From the IMG/VR virus record IMGVR_UViG_3300021357_000004, positions 1 through 40,674 of that record: DNA of 40,674 nt; one strand, 5' to 3'. This document shows, in pieces, positions 19,038 through 26,557 of this stretch. How positions within the stretch are numbered: position 1 is the stretch's first letter; each line of letters starts with the position of its first letter. The translations under genes were made by a program, and so were the position numbers. This DNA is from a virus. The notes beneath the pieces are model-generated. The model had not been told where the DNA came from, did not search any database, and was given only the letters and a program-made list of their open reading frames with translations.

Positions 19038-19186
19038 GTAAGTGCGTTGCGCTATACGCCTACGCCGCGTGCGGTTGGTGTGGGGGAGACGTGCTTCGCG
19101 GGTACAAGGGGCGTGCGCGCTACCAAAAATGCCTCCGCTGTCATCGCGTGTCGTATGGTAATGGCGGGCGAGTGAGGCCGTGGTAG
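19034..19186 (+). CDS. Zinc-ribbon microprotein
   Basis: A 50-residue basic protein from ATG 19034 (ATGA overlap). CGWCGGDVLRGYKG and YQKCLRCHRVSYG form a complete two-knuckle zinc ribbon; the tail is Arg-rich (GGRVRPW). Such basic ribbons usually bind nucleic acid. It is the last of the ribbon microproteins in this arm. Function is unknown. Confidence 0.6.
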   Translation: MSKCVALYAYAACGWCGGDVLRGYKGRARYQKCLRCHRVSYGNGGRVRPW

Positions 19187-19195
19187 GAGAGGAGA

Positions 19196-19417
19196 ATGAG
19201 AGAGTTCATAGACTCAAACTATTGGCTGTTCTACGGGGCGGACATGCTATTCCGCTGGGTGGCCTATACGGTGTTCGCTGTGCTACTGTTCGTCATCGCC
19301 CGCCGATTGCGCCCGCGGCGACACATCCCCTCACCATATACTGGCGGCATATTATGTATTAACAACGCCGCTGGTGGGAAAGAATATCACAAGATAATAT
19401 TGAGAAAGAGCGTGTAA
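19196..19417 (+). CDS. Single-span membrane protein, last gene of the rightward arm
   Basis: A 73-residue protein behind GGAGAGGAGA. Residues about 10-36 (WLFYGADMLFRWVAYTVFAVLLFVIA) form one long or two short hydrophobic spans, followed by an Arg-rich stop-transfer (RRLRPRR) and a 35-residue soluble tail. Function is unknown. The next gene is on the opposite strand. The 47-bp gap between the converging arms shows no clear stem plus U-run terminator. Confidence 0.55.
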   Translation: MREFIDSNYWLFYGADMLFRWVAYTVFAVLLFVIARRLRPRRHIPSPYTGGILCINNAAGGKEYHKIILRKSV

Positions 19418-19464
19418 CGCGTGCCTCGCTTTCGCTCAGGACGGGTCGTGCGGAATAGAGAGGA

Positions 19465-19701
19465 CTAGGGCCAGCTAATTCCCAGCCAGTTGCCCGCGCC
19501 CGCCCCCAGCACGCAAGCGTAGATTAGGCCAGGCTTGCGCGCGGCTACCCCAACGGCAACCCACCAAATCGCGGCCAGCAGCATGGCAAATAGGGGCGCG
19601 AAAGCGGACTCGTCCGCTGTAAAGCGCACCCCCATAGCCACCGCCCACTCCCACGCAACCACGAAGCCAAACGTCGCAAGGTGCGTAATGGCGGGTCGCA
19701 T
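19465..19701 (-). CDS. Small membrane protein at the end of the late arm
   Basis: A 78-residue protein with hydrophobic segments at about residues 7-24 (HLATFGFVVAWEWAVAMG), 33-52 (AFAPLFAMLLAAIWWVAVGV) and 58-76 (GLIYACVLGAGAGNWLGIS). No strong ribosome site is visible upstream of the start. A holin-like topology (three spans, short tails) and its place next to an exported enzyme fit a lysis or export role, but the family is not recognised. Confidence 0.5.
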   Translation of the reverse strand: MRPAITHLATFGFVVAWEWAVAMGVRFTADESAFAPLFAMLLAAIWWVAVGVAARKPGLIYACVLGAGAGNWLGISWP

Positions 19702-19719
19702 GGCGTGCTCATAGCAGAA

Positions 19720-21198
19720 TCACCCCCGCGGGTTCGTTCCATTCAAATACTCCTCCAGATTCGTGTACCCGTCTCCATCCGCATCCTTAGAACCATCGGA
19801 CCCATCGGTGGTACTGAAGCCGTGCATACTCTCCCATTGGTCCGGCATCCCGTCGTGGTCCGTATCGTCACACGCGGTGCCACCGGCAATATTCGGAAAG
19901 CCTCCCGCCGATTCGGGCGAGGTAGGAGGCTCTGTCCACCCAGTACCATTCCGCACGTCCGCAATCACTCGTTGGTCTACGGCATCAGGATTACGAACAC
20001 GGTTCCCACGGCAATCGAGTCTCATATTGGCTCCCACGTCGGCCAAGACCGCTAGGTACGCATCCGTTGCCGAATGGGTGGTAATGGGGTTAGGAGCTTG
20101 AGCTAGCGGTGTGTATCGACGGTAGTTGAGCGGAAGAAGTGTCCCAGGGGGCCATCCGGCAGCAGGGTCTTTCACAATAAGCGCCCAATTGTCGGCAGAA
20201 GAATCTTCAAAGCTTCCTGTGACGATATTCCCTGCCATGTATATCGATGGATCAGGATAAACCCAGCCTTTGGTTACATGCGTACTTTCGTGCTTGTATA
20301 TCAAGCTGCCGCTCATGGGTCCTGGTTTCCAGTAGTTGTTGATCAAGTCAACAGTATTCTTCCTGGCTGACACCCCCACACGAGTCCCCCAGTTATACAC
20401 CACGTTGTTAATGACCTGAGTACCAGCAGTAGACATTTGAGGATTCCGGTCCCAGTTATGGACAAAGAGATTATGGTGAACAGAAATCTCGTGAACCTTC
20501 AGATATACATCTGTAGGTAGATTAGGATTAGCATCGCTTGGGTCCTGGCCGCCAATAATCATGCCCTTGCCATGCAACAATGCCTCGGCAATGAGGCAGC
20601 GTTGAATAGTGATAGCTGTGATGTCTGGTGAGGGAGGCGACTCCGACTTCCAAATATCTATATTCTCATCGGAGGCCCAGGAGGTAGAGCAGTGGTCTAC
20701 GACGACGTTGTACGCACCATTGGCAATGGAGATGCTATCCCCACCTGAGCCTGGAGAATCAGGAGGGAGTAGTCCGAACCGAAGGTATCGAATTATAACG
20801 TCGTGTGTTCGAATCTTGATACCATATTTCGCTTTAATAAGGATGCCTCCACCTGGAGCAGTTTGTCCTGCTATAGTTAGATACGGGTTGGTGATTTCCA
20901 AACGCGTACCGGCTTTTAATTCAATTGTCCCCCCGACACGAAAGACACACGTACGAGGTCCGGAAGCCCCAATGCACGCCCGGAGACTGCCAGCAGGAGC
21001 AGGAACATCATCTGCAAGGGTAGTCACCTCAATGACTTTGCCTCCCCGTCCTCCTACTGATACGGCTCCCCAACCCTCGGCGCCTGGAAAGGCCGGAGTG
21101 GCGGCACCTTGGGTATAAGACTCTTTCGAGCTCAGCACCAGAGACGTGGCTGCTGCAAGAAGCACCAGGACCACGGGCAACGATAGCTTAAGGGACAT
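19720..21198 (-). CDS. Secreted pectate-lyase-like beta-helix protein with Ca-binding repeats
   Basis: A 492-residue protein. Residues 1-30 are a signal peptide (LPVVLVLLAAATSLVLSS). The N-terminal block AFPGAEGWGA, GGRGGKV, VTTLADD, GSLR, GPRTCVFRVGGTIEL is typical of polysaccharide lyase family 1 (pectate lyase). HDVIIRYLRFG and NVVVDHCSTSWASDENID continue the right-handed parallel beta helix, followed by NNVVYNW-type rungs. The C-terminus carries DTDHDGMPDQWE and DADGDGYTNLEEYLNG, thrombospondin-3/dockerin-like calcium loops. By eye the gene is less GC-rich than its neighbours, suggesting transfer from a bacterium. It is probably an exported polysaccharide-degrading enzyme, an auxiliary metabolic gene rather than a virion part. 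Confidence 0.8.
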   Translation of the reverse strand: MSLKLSLPVVLVLLAAATSLVLSSKESYTQGAATPAFPGAEGWGAVSVGGRGGKVIEVTTLADDVPAPAGSLRACIGASGPRTCVFRVGGTIELKAGTRLEITNPYLTIAGQTAPGGGILIKAKYGIKIRTHDVIIRYLRFGLLPPDSPGSGGDSISIANGAYNVVVDHCSTSWASDENIDIWKSESPPSPDITAITIQRCLIAEALLHGKGMIIGGQDPSDANPNLPTDVYLKVHEISVHHNLFVHNWDRNPQMSTAGTQVINNVVYNWGTRVGVSARKNTVDLINNYWKPGPMSGSLIYKHESTHVTKGWVYPDPSIYMAGNIVTGSFEDSSADNWALIVKDPAAGWPPGTLLPLNYRRYTPLAQAPNPITTHSATDAYLAVLADVGANMRLDCRGNRVRNPDAVDQRVIADVRNGTGWTEPPTSPESAGGFPNIAGGTACDDTDHDGMPDQWESMHGFSTTDGSDGSKDADGDGYTNLEEYLNGTNPRG

Positions 21199-21242
21199 TT
21201 TCTACCTCCACTCCTCGGGATTCGTCAATGCGCGGGCGGCGC

Positions 21243-21365
21243 TTACTTTTTGGGCGCTTTCTGTCCGCCGCCTTTAGCTCTCGTATGTTTCTTTCCACGT
21301 TCTTTCCGCCTGGCAAATCGTTCCTCCCGCTTTAACCTGCGTTCTCTATCTAGGGGGTCGCCCAT
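21243..21365 (-). CDS. Small very basic protein
   Basis: A 40-residue protein starting at 21365, just beyond the stop of the upstream gene. About half of its residues are Arg or Lys (RERRLKREERFARRKERGKK, then HTRAKGGGQKAPKK). It should bind nucleic acid or anionic lipid. Its position between a holin-like gene and the secreted lyase leaves open a DNA-condensing or a membrane-active role. No family is recognised. Confidence 0.5.
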   Translation of the reverse strand: MGDPLDRERRLKREERFARRKERGKKHTRAKGGGQKAPKK

Positions 21366-21369
21366 GCGC

Positions 21370-21567
21370 CTACTTGTTCGCCTTGAGCCATGTTATTAGC
21401 TCTACGAGCGTCCTGTCGAGCCGGGAGACCGTTGTCGTCAGGTGCGTGAGATGATTTTCCACTAGCCGCTGCATGAAAACTTGCTGACGGCGCGCGGACC
21501 AAAGCAAGAAGCTGACGACCGCGCCACCCACCGCAACCGCAAAGCCCCACTCTTGCAATCCTGGCAT
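21370..21567 (-). CDS. Holin-like protein (one span plus coiled coil)
   Basis: A 65-residue protein. Residues 7-24 (WGFAVAVGGAVVSFLLWS) are one transmembrane segment, followed by a basic patch (ARRQQ) and a heptad-patterned helix (LVENHLTHLTTTVSRLDRTLVELITWL). This one-span plus amphipathic helix layout resembles BhlA/UviB-type phage holins. It sits at the distal end of the virion genes, a usual site for lysis genes. No endolysin is recognised beside it, so the call stays tentative. Confidence 0.5.
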   Translation of the reverse strand: MPGLQEWGFAVAVGGAVVSFLLWSARRQQVFMQRLVENHLTHLTTTVSRLDRTLVELITWLKANK

Positions 21568-21573
21568 GTCCCC

Positions 21574-21816
21574 TCACTTCTTCGGCTTGTTCGCCGCGTA
21601 TGCAGCTATCACCGCAGCAGTCCACACAGTCCCACACACCGAAACAACCCGTACATCCTCGCCGAGCGTTGGGTCGCCCGGCGCTATCACTTTTCTATGG
21701 TACGTCTCGGTCAGTTTTAGACCGTCCTCCATAATCCGGGTCGCCGTGCGTATTTGCACCTGCCCGTCCTCCAGGACGGTAATCTGGTCCACCACGATGT
21801 CTTTTGTCAGTGCCAT
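21574..21816 (-). CDS. Conserved-looking tail-end protein
   Basis: An 80-residue protein. The first 50 residues form a beta-rich unit (DIVVDQITVLEDGQVQIRTATRI, then TETYHRKVIAPGD) common at the end of phage tail operons. Residues about 57-75 (VVSVCGTVWTAAVIAAYAA) are hydrophobic and could be a membrane or packing helix, followed by NKPKK. It follows the fibre gene with a GGAGGG site. Function is unknown; an accessory role in virion or lysis is possible. Confidence 0.55.
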   Translation of the reverse strand: MALTKDIVVDQITVLEDGQVQIRTATRIMEDGLKLTETYHRKVIAPGDPTLGEDVRVVSVCGTVWTAAVIAAYAANKPKK

Positions 21817-21824
21817 GAGCCCTC

Positions 21825-22730
21825 CTAAATCTGGTAGCTATAACTCAATCGTATTTGGCTGGTGTCGCTAAAATTAGTATCAACTAGGGTGGTCATAAGG
21901 CCCGCATTTGTGCTTTCGTTCAAGTTTATAGTGCCTGTATTTTCTAGCCCTCTGGCAATCGCCATGTCCGCAAAAGACGGGCCATCAATGTGGAGTGAAG
22001 CCGCACCTCGCTGGGCTGCTGAGTTTGCTATTATGAATGGTAGACCTGTTATCGTAGCATCCCCAGTAGAGGTGCCCTTTGCCGAAAGTATAATGTCTAA
22101 TGAAACCCACACTCGATTGCCGATTTTGTTGTAGGTTCCCGCGCGTGTGGTAAAGGTCATTCCAACAGAAACACCCCCAAAAAGCAGATTAGGAGTAAAC
22201 GTGCCCTCCTCATAATCGTCCAGCACATTTGCGCCCGCGTCTGTAACCTGGGTCGCGGGGAAGGCGATGTTGGCGTTCGCGGTAATCACGGAGCTGAATG
22301 TGACCGCGCCAACGAACGTCTGCCCCCCCGCTATTACATCTTGCAGTATCGCGGGCGTGCCGGTTCCCGTGAGTAAAGGCCAGTTCAACGTGCGGTTCGC
22401 CACGATTGCCGCGGGTACGAAGTCGTAGACAAAGGTGTCCGCGGGATTTCGCATTTGGAACACGGCGGTCTCGACGCGTTCCACCTGCACTTCCGTATCA
22501 TACTTCGCCCATCGTATTGACGCCCCATCGGTAATGCGAACATCGTACCTCCCCTCCGCAATCGCCGTAAACTGCCAGAAGCCGTTGGCATCGGTCTGCG
22601 TGAGTGCTACCGCCGAGGCGGTGGCGGTAGTATCCGTCGCGGTGTTGCGAGTGAAAAGGGCAACCGTATCCGCCGCAAGGTCCCGCACGACCCCCTGATT
22701 AGAAAACGCGAATCCGGCAAGTTGTACCAT
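21825..22730 (-). CDS. Tail fibre or tail tip protein
   Basis: A 301-residue protein. Residues about 3-90 form a beta-sandwich resembling carboxypeptidase-regulatory or pre-albumin-like repeats (TQTDANGFWQFTAIAEGRYDVRI), a common anchor in phage fibres. A short shaft follows (VAGGQTFVGAVTF-like, with NANIAFPATQV). The C-terminal domain opens with DYEEGTFTPNLLFGG and continues TFTTRAGTYNKIGNRVWVSL, a receptor-binding tip sequence I know from many tail fibres. It probably determines host range. It is directly preceded by the Vsr-like nuclease gene with no gap. Confidence 0.7.
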   Translation of the reverse strand: MVQLAGFAFSNQGVVRDLAADTVALFTRNTATDTTATASAVALTQTDANGFWQFTAIAEGRYDVRITDGASIRWAKYDTEVQVERVETAVFQMRNPADTFVYDFVPAAIVANRTLNWPLLTGTGTPAILQDVIAGGQTFVGAVTFSSVITANANIAFPATQVTDAGANVLDDYEEGTFTPNLLFGGVSVGMTFTTRAGTYNKIGNRVWVSLDIILSAKGTSTGDATITGLPFIIANSAAQRGAASLHIDGPSFADMAIARGLENTGTINLNESTNAGLMTTLVDTNFSDTSQIRLSYSYQI

Positions 22731-23102
22731 CTATCTCCCCCTGCTCACCTTGCTATGGTCTCTAAATTGCAAGGCTTCTCTGACAAAGTATGCGGCCTGC
22801 GGCCCCATCAAATCTTCCTCGTCTATGAAAATGAGCGTGATGCCCGCTCCCGCTAGCTCGGCCCTCGCTTGAATGTCGTGCGCGCGCGACCCCCCACGCA
22901 ATTCGTAGTGGAAGTATTCGCCCAACACGCTGATTGCGAGCCCCGGTGGGTTATCGAAGAAGAAGTCAACGACCTGCCCCCCCTTGTCCAAACGTCCGCC
23001 AAATTGCACGGACTGAAACACGAAGTCCACGTCCGGCTTGAAACCCAAGCGCACAAGCTCATTATACACCACGCGCTCCGGTTCTGTCGATAGCTCGACC
23101 AT
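22731..23102 (-). CDS. Vsr/DUF559-like endonuclease-fold protein
   Basis: I place the start at 23102, where ATG shares a base with the upstream TAA (TAATG); an in-phase extension to 23240 lies inside the upstream gene. The 123-residue product has E-x-x-VYNELVRLGFKPDVDFVFQ, GGRLDKGGQVVDFFF, LAISVLGEYFHYELRG and a late HDIQARAELAGAGITLIFI segment. This is the order of Vsr/DUF559 nucleases: helix, basic strand, D in VVDF, strand with E, WH-like motif, helix. The usual catalytic Lys position is not evident. It may be a structural derivative that kept the fold, or a virion-delivered nuclease. Confidence 0.6.
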   Translation of the reverse strand: MVELSTEPERVVYNELVRLGFKPDVDFVFQSVQFGGRLDKGGQVVDFFFDNPPGLAISVLGEYFHYELRGGSRAHDIQARAELAGAGITLIFIDEEDLMGPQAAYFVREALQFRDHSKVSRGR

Positions 23103-25006
23103 TACCGCTCGATAGCCCCGACCTGGAACTGTCCCGAGAAGTCGTGCCCAGTGCCCTCCACCCCAGTGAATTGGCCTATTTTCATGTAATAGTTGTACGG
23201 ATTCACCGTCCCCGCGGTGTTGGCGTCGCGGTCGCGCCATGTCACCTGCACGAGCAAGTCGTTCTCCGCCGCTGTAATGAGATTGTCGTACATGAGCTCG
23301 GGCGATTGGCCGAAATCCCCCTCCGCCGGAATGAGAATCGTACAGGATACCCCCCAGCGCACATCTTCCGTGCGGATGAAGTAGAAGTCGAGCCGGTTCA
23401 AGTCCGGCGAGTTCGTACTTACGCTCCCGCGCGCCAGGTCTACTACGAATTTGATTTGCCTGAATAGCAAACCCTCGGGCGTAGTTGCGTTCGGTAGCAA
23501 ATACTCCGTGTGTCCGTTCGTCGTAATCACCGCGAAGCTCGTCTGATTCGCCACGCTATCGTCAAAATTCAGCCGCCGTCGCAATGTGATAGTCTCAGTC
23601 GCGCTCATGCCGGTCGTATCCACGCACACCACAATCCCGGTCTTAGTATTATGCGTCTCGTCCCCATCGAACCAGGGAGTCTCGTGTGTGCTTGAGGCGG
23701 CGTACTCATTGTCGGAGATTTGGGTAGGGCTCACCACGTCGCGCGGCACTTCCATCCAGTACACACGCCCGTCGTGCCCCCACCACAGGCGATACATATT
23801 ATACGCATTGGAGATATGGCCTGTAGTGATTGGGAGTGCGTCGGCATCCGCTGTCCAGAGCGCGCGCCACCCCCGCCCATTCCACGCCATCATCGCAGCC
23901 CTGCCTCGATTTGGGTCCATCGAGTCCGCGTCGGAGAGCCCGTCGCCCGTGAAAAGCGTGGGCGCTGCGCTGGACGTGGCCGCGTCCAAGAGGGCTACCA
24001 GGTCGTTGTGTGTAGGAATGAGCTTGCGGATGCGCCCGCGATACGCGCTCGGCACGCCCTGGTCCTGGTCAAGCCCGATTGTCGTCACGACCGCGTTCGC
24101 CCCGCTCACGTACTGGTATATCCCCAACCCCGCTGGAATGTACGCGGCCTCGCGCCAGCTTAGTGCGCCCAGCCCGTTGTCGGGGTGGCGCGGTAAATGT
24201 GGCTGAACGCGCTCGAACCGTTGCGCGTCCGCATTGTGTGCGTACAACCCTACGGTCGTGGCCGCGTAGAGAATTTCGTCTCCGTCCGGCGCGCGCCCCA
24301 CGAACAGACCCGTCACCGAGCTATTTGGCAAGGGTAATTGCGCGTCATCCTCCTCCACCCCTATCGTGCCTGACGACCATAAAAGCCCGGTCGTGTCAAT
24401 ACCCCACAGCCGGTCATCCCAGAAGGCGAGATATTGCGCGTCGCGTGTATCCGCCGTCCAGGTTGTCCCATCGAAGTAGACGTAGCCCGTAGTGTGGGCG
24501 ATGACGAGATATTCCGTGTTTCCCAGCCGGATGTTTAAGCTGTCCGTGGCGTTAGCGTCGAGCGTGACGAGGTTGGCGCTCCACACGTTTGTGGTGTTGT
24601 TGTAGGAGCGCATGGAACTGCCAAAGCTGGCATAAATCACATTCGCCCGCTCGTTGATGATGCCGACATCGACTGCGCCCGCGACCCCACTGGCGGCGGT
24701 CTGGGTGGCGAGACGGCCTAGCGTGAGGTGTCGCTCGGTGGTGGTGTCAGAAGTAGACCACCAGAAGCGGTCTCCATCGCGCGCGGGGTTCATACGTTCG
24801 ATGCCGCCGCCCCCCCGCCAGCTAGTCCAAGCTATCGCGGACTGGGACTGAGAGCCGCGAGGCGAAACTTCCCCAATCACCATGCGCGGGACAGGCTGGC
24901 TGGCTAAAAAGCGGCGCACTTGCCCGTGCGACGGCTCGCCCTCCGCAAGCCTGTAACGCACGCCGTTGATGTTGATTTCAGCTTGCCCGCCTACACGCGT
25001 GACCAT
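23102..25006 (-). CDS. Large tail or virion structural protein
   Basis: A 634-residue protein, beta-rich throughout, with repeated W/Y-turn-D/N blocks (YLVIAHTTGYVYFDGTTW, YLAFWDDRLWGIDTTG, EILYAATTVGLYAHNAD, LGIYQYVSGANAV) that look like blades of a beta propeller over residues about 100-400. The C-terminal 230 residues are a further beta domain with TETITLRRRLNFDD and NRLDFYFIRTEDVRWG. This is typical of short-tail tube, nozzle or hub proteins. No enzymatic motif. It sits between a ring-like protein gene (25008) and the nuclease and fibre genes. Confidence 0.65.
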   Translation of the reverse strand: MVTRVGGQAEININGVRYRLAEGEPSHGQVRRFLASQPVPRMVIGEVSPRGSQSQSAIAWTSWRGGGGIERMNPARDGDRFWWSTSDTTTERHLTLGRLATQTAASGVAGAVDVGIINERANVIYASFGSSMRSYNNTTNVWSANLVTLDANATDSLNIRLGNTEYLVIAHTTGYVYFDGTTWTADTRDAQYLAFWDDRLWGIDTTGLLWSSGTIGVEEDDAQLPLPNSSVTGLFVGRAPDGDEILYAATTVGLYAHNADAQRFERVQPHLPRHPDNGLGALSWREAAYIPAGLGIYQYVSGANAVVTTIGLDQDQGVPSAYRGRIRKLIPTHNDLVALLDAATSSAAPTLFTGDGLSDADSMDPNRGRAAMMAWNGRGWRALWTADADALPITTGHISNAYNMYRLWWGHDGRVYWMEVPRDVVSPTQISDNEYAASSTHETPWFDGDETHNTKTGIVVCVDTTGMSATETITLRRRLNFDDSVANQTSFAVITTNGHTEYLLPNATTPEGLLFRQIKFVVDLARGSVSTNSPDLNRLDFYFIRTEDVRWGVSCTILIPAEGDFGQSPELMYDNLITAAENDLLVQVTWRDRDANTAGTVNPYNYYMKIGQFTGVEGTGHDFSGQFQVGAIER

Positions 25007-25007
25007 G

Positions 25008-26288
25008 CTAGGCTACCTTCCTGGCGCCCCGGAGTCGCATCAAGCCGCGCCTTGCGAGTTCTGCTTTTATTGCCCAGGTGCTTGCCTCGCGCTCATATTG
25101 TGGGCGTCCCGGCACAGCGCGGAAGGCGAGCTCGGTGGCGCGCGCGATAAGCCAGTTCGCCGAAATCTCGCTCACGGTAGCATCTGCGCTCAATAGCACT
25201 GGCGCATCGCCCCCCACGAGCTTCAAGCGCGCATAACCCACGTCTCGCATGGCACCTTCCGTGAGTATGAGCAGGCCCGCCTCCTGGTCAATCGACCACC
25301 CCCTACGCGATAGCAGGCGCCACACTGCCGTCTCGCGCCGCACGCCCCGAATATCATCCACCCAAAGCACCCCCGCGCCATTGTCAGTGGTGAAGCGCAC
25401 GCCCACCGATATTAGCGCGGTATCCAACTGGGGTGTGCTGAGCGCCACCTCAAAGTGCGTCCAAACGCCCGCTGTCAGCGCGGGGAACGCCAGCGTTTCT
25501 AGCGGGCTCGCGGCGTTGGCGGTATCGTCCAATAGCAGATGCACGTCCGCGGCGACAGTCGCAATAGAGCTTTTCGCCCACATCTCTACATGCGTCATGT
25601 CGCGTATATCGAGCGAGGTGATACTGTCGGTAATCAGCGCGTTGGCGGCAGCAGCAGCAGTCACAGTCAAGCGCAGGCTCGTGCCCCCGCGCCGGTGGTC
25701 GTTCGTGTCGGCGAGTGCGGTCACGCCCGTAGGCACGGTCTCGTCGAAGATTCTATCGCACGCGTGGATTTCGTCGTGCGTGATAGACTCTCGATAGTAT
25801 ATTTCGCTTATCGCCGAAATACCGCTAGGAATTGCGAATCTCGTCGCGCTATTTGCGGCGTGCAGGCTGGTGATTTCAACCGGGTCGTAGGCGCGCCCAT
25901 ACGCCTCGCCGATAGCCTGGTTTATGTACTCGTTAATGGAGTAGGGCGGGAACTCGGGAGGCCAGAGCTCGTAGCCAACCCCGCTGGCGAGTGCCGCGGC
26001 CCAGCCGGGTTGCACTATCGCCTGGTGGCTTGTGTCGGCGTCCGTGCCCGCGGTCCCCTGCACGAAGTCGTTGACCCGTCGGAATAGCCCCTCTTGCGCG
26101 CCATCCGTAATCCACGCCCACCAGCCGTTGTACGCGTCATCCCCCCCGTACAGCCTATTCCGGTCGTTGAGGTTATTAACGGTGGAAGCCAGGCGCGAGG
26201 TAGTTGAGACGACGAAGCGCGAGCCCGCGAGGTTATACCCCACGCTCTGTCTGACCTGTTCACGGGTGCGCCCCTCAAGTACTGGCAT
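25008..26288 (-). CDS. Virion structural protein with adaptor-like ends and CBM-like insert
   Basis: A 426-residue protein. Residues 1-130 (TREQVRQSVGYNL, NEYINQAIGEAYGRAYDP) and the C-terminal 60 residues (ATELAFRAVPGRPQYEREAS, IKAELARRGLMRLRG) are helical, as in head-tail adaptors or tail tube A-type proteins. Residues about 165-320 form a beta sandwich (GTSLRLTVTAAA, THVEMWAKSS, WTHFEVALSTPQLDTALISVGVRF, WVDDIRGV) that resembles a carbohydrate-binding module. It may bind cell-surface glycans or decorate the neck. It overlaps nothing and is one base from the next gene. Confidence 0.6.
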   Translation of the reverse strand: MPVLEGRTREQVRQSVGYNLAGSRFVVSTTSRLASTVNNLNDRNRLYGGDDAYNGWWAWITDGAQEGLFRRVNDFVQGTAGTDADTSHQAIVQPGWAAALASGVGYELWPPEFPPYSINEYINQAIGEAYGRAYDPVEITSLHAANSATRFAIPSGISAISEIYYRESITHDEIHACDRIFDETVPTGVTALADTNDHRRGGTSLRLTVTAAAAANALITDSITSLDIRDMTHVEMWAKSSIATVAADVHLLLDDTANAASPLETLAFPALTAGVWTHFEVALSTPQLDTALISVGVRFTTDNGAGVLWVDDIRGVRRETAVWRLLSRRGWSIDQEAGLLILTEGAMRDVGYARLKLVGGDAPVLLSADATVSEISANWLIARATELAFRAVPGRPQYEREASTWAIKAELARRGLMRLRGARKVA

Positions 26289-26294
26289 GGCTAA

Positions 26295-26480
26295 TTAGCT
26301 GTAAACCCAAGTTGTGGTGAATGTGTTGGTGGTGGTAGTACCACATGTAATGGAAGACCCACAAGTTAGGGCGATTTGTCCGCATTTGCAGCAGAACGTC
26401 CCCGCGGTAGTGTACCGACAGAAACAGTGAACACAAGCTGGTTTGCAATCACACTTGCAACAGCACTTACAACATCCCAT
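26295..26480 (-). CDS. Cys-rich metallothionein-like microprotein
   Basis: A 61-residue protein behind a strong GGGAGGAAAT site. It has 15 Cys: 3, 4, 6, 7, 8, 10, 12, 16, 19, 21, 30, 31, 33, 40 and 46. The first 21 residues hold ten of them in CC, CxC and CxxC patterns with Lys between, as in metallothioneins. The C-terminal 15 residues are Thr-rich and free of Cys. Placed among virion genes, it may bind several metal ions or form a disulfide-locked virion part. It could also be an unusual low-complexity frame, but the ribosome site and intact spacing argue for a gene. Confidence 0.6.
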   Translation of the reverse strand: MGCCKCCCKCDCKPACVHCFCRYTTAGTFCCKCGQIALTCGSSITCGTTTTNTFTTTWVYS

Positions 26481-26501
26481 ATTTCCTCCCTTTAAATGGT
26501 T

Positions 26502-26538
26502 CGGCCCGCCTGCCCGTTGTCGAGCTATGGGCGGGCCG
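26502..26538 (-). promoter_or_regulatory. Strong hairpin between two late genes
   Basis: CGGCCCGCC (26502-26510) and GGCGGGCCG (26530-26538) pair over nine bases with a 19-base loop. No U-run follows in the direction of the late transcript, so it is not a standard intrinsic terminator. It lies 20 bases after the coiled-coil gene and 22 bases before the start of the Cys-rich gene. It may protect or attenuate the mRNA and set the level of the Cys-rich protein. Confidence 0.45.
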
Positions 26539-26557
26539 GAACGACGCGCGTGAATCC

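Noticed and set aside
19418-19464. Bidirectional terminator between the converging arms
   Set aside because: No stem followed by a U-run is visible on either strand in the 47-bp gap.
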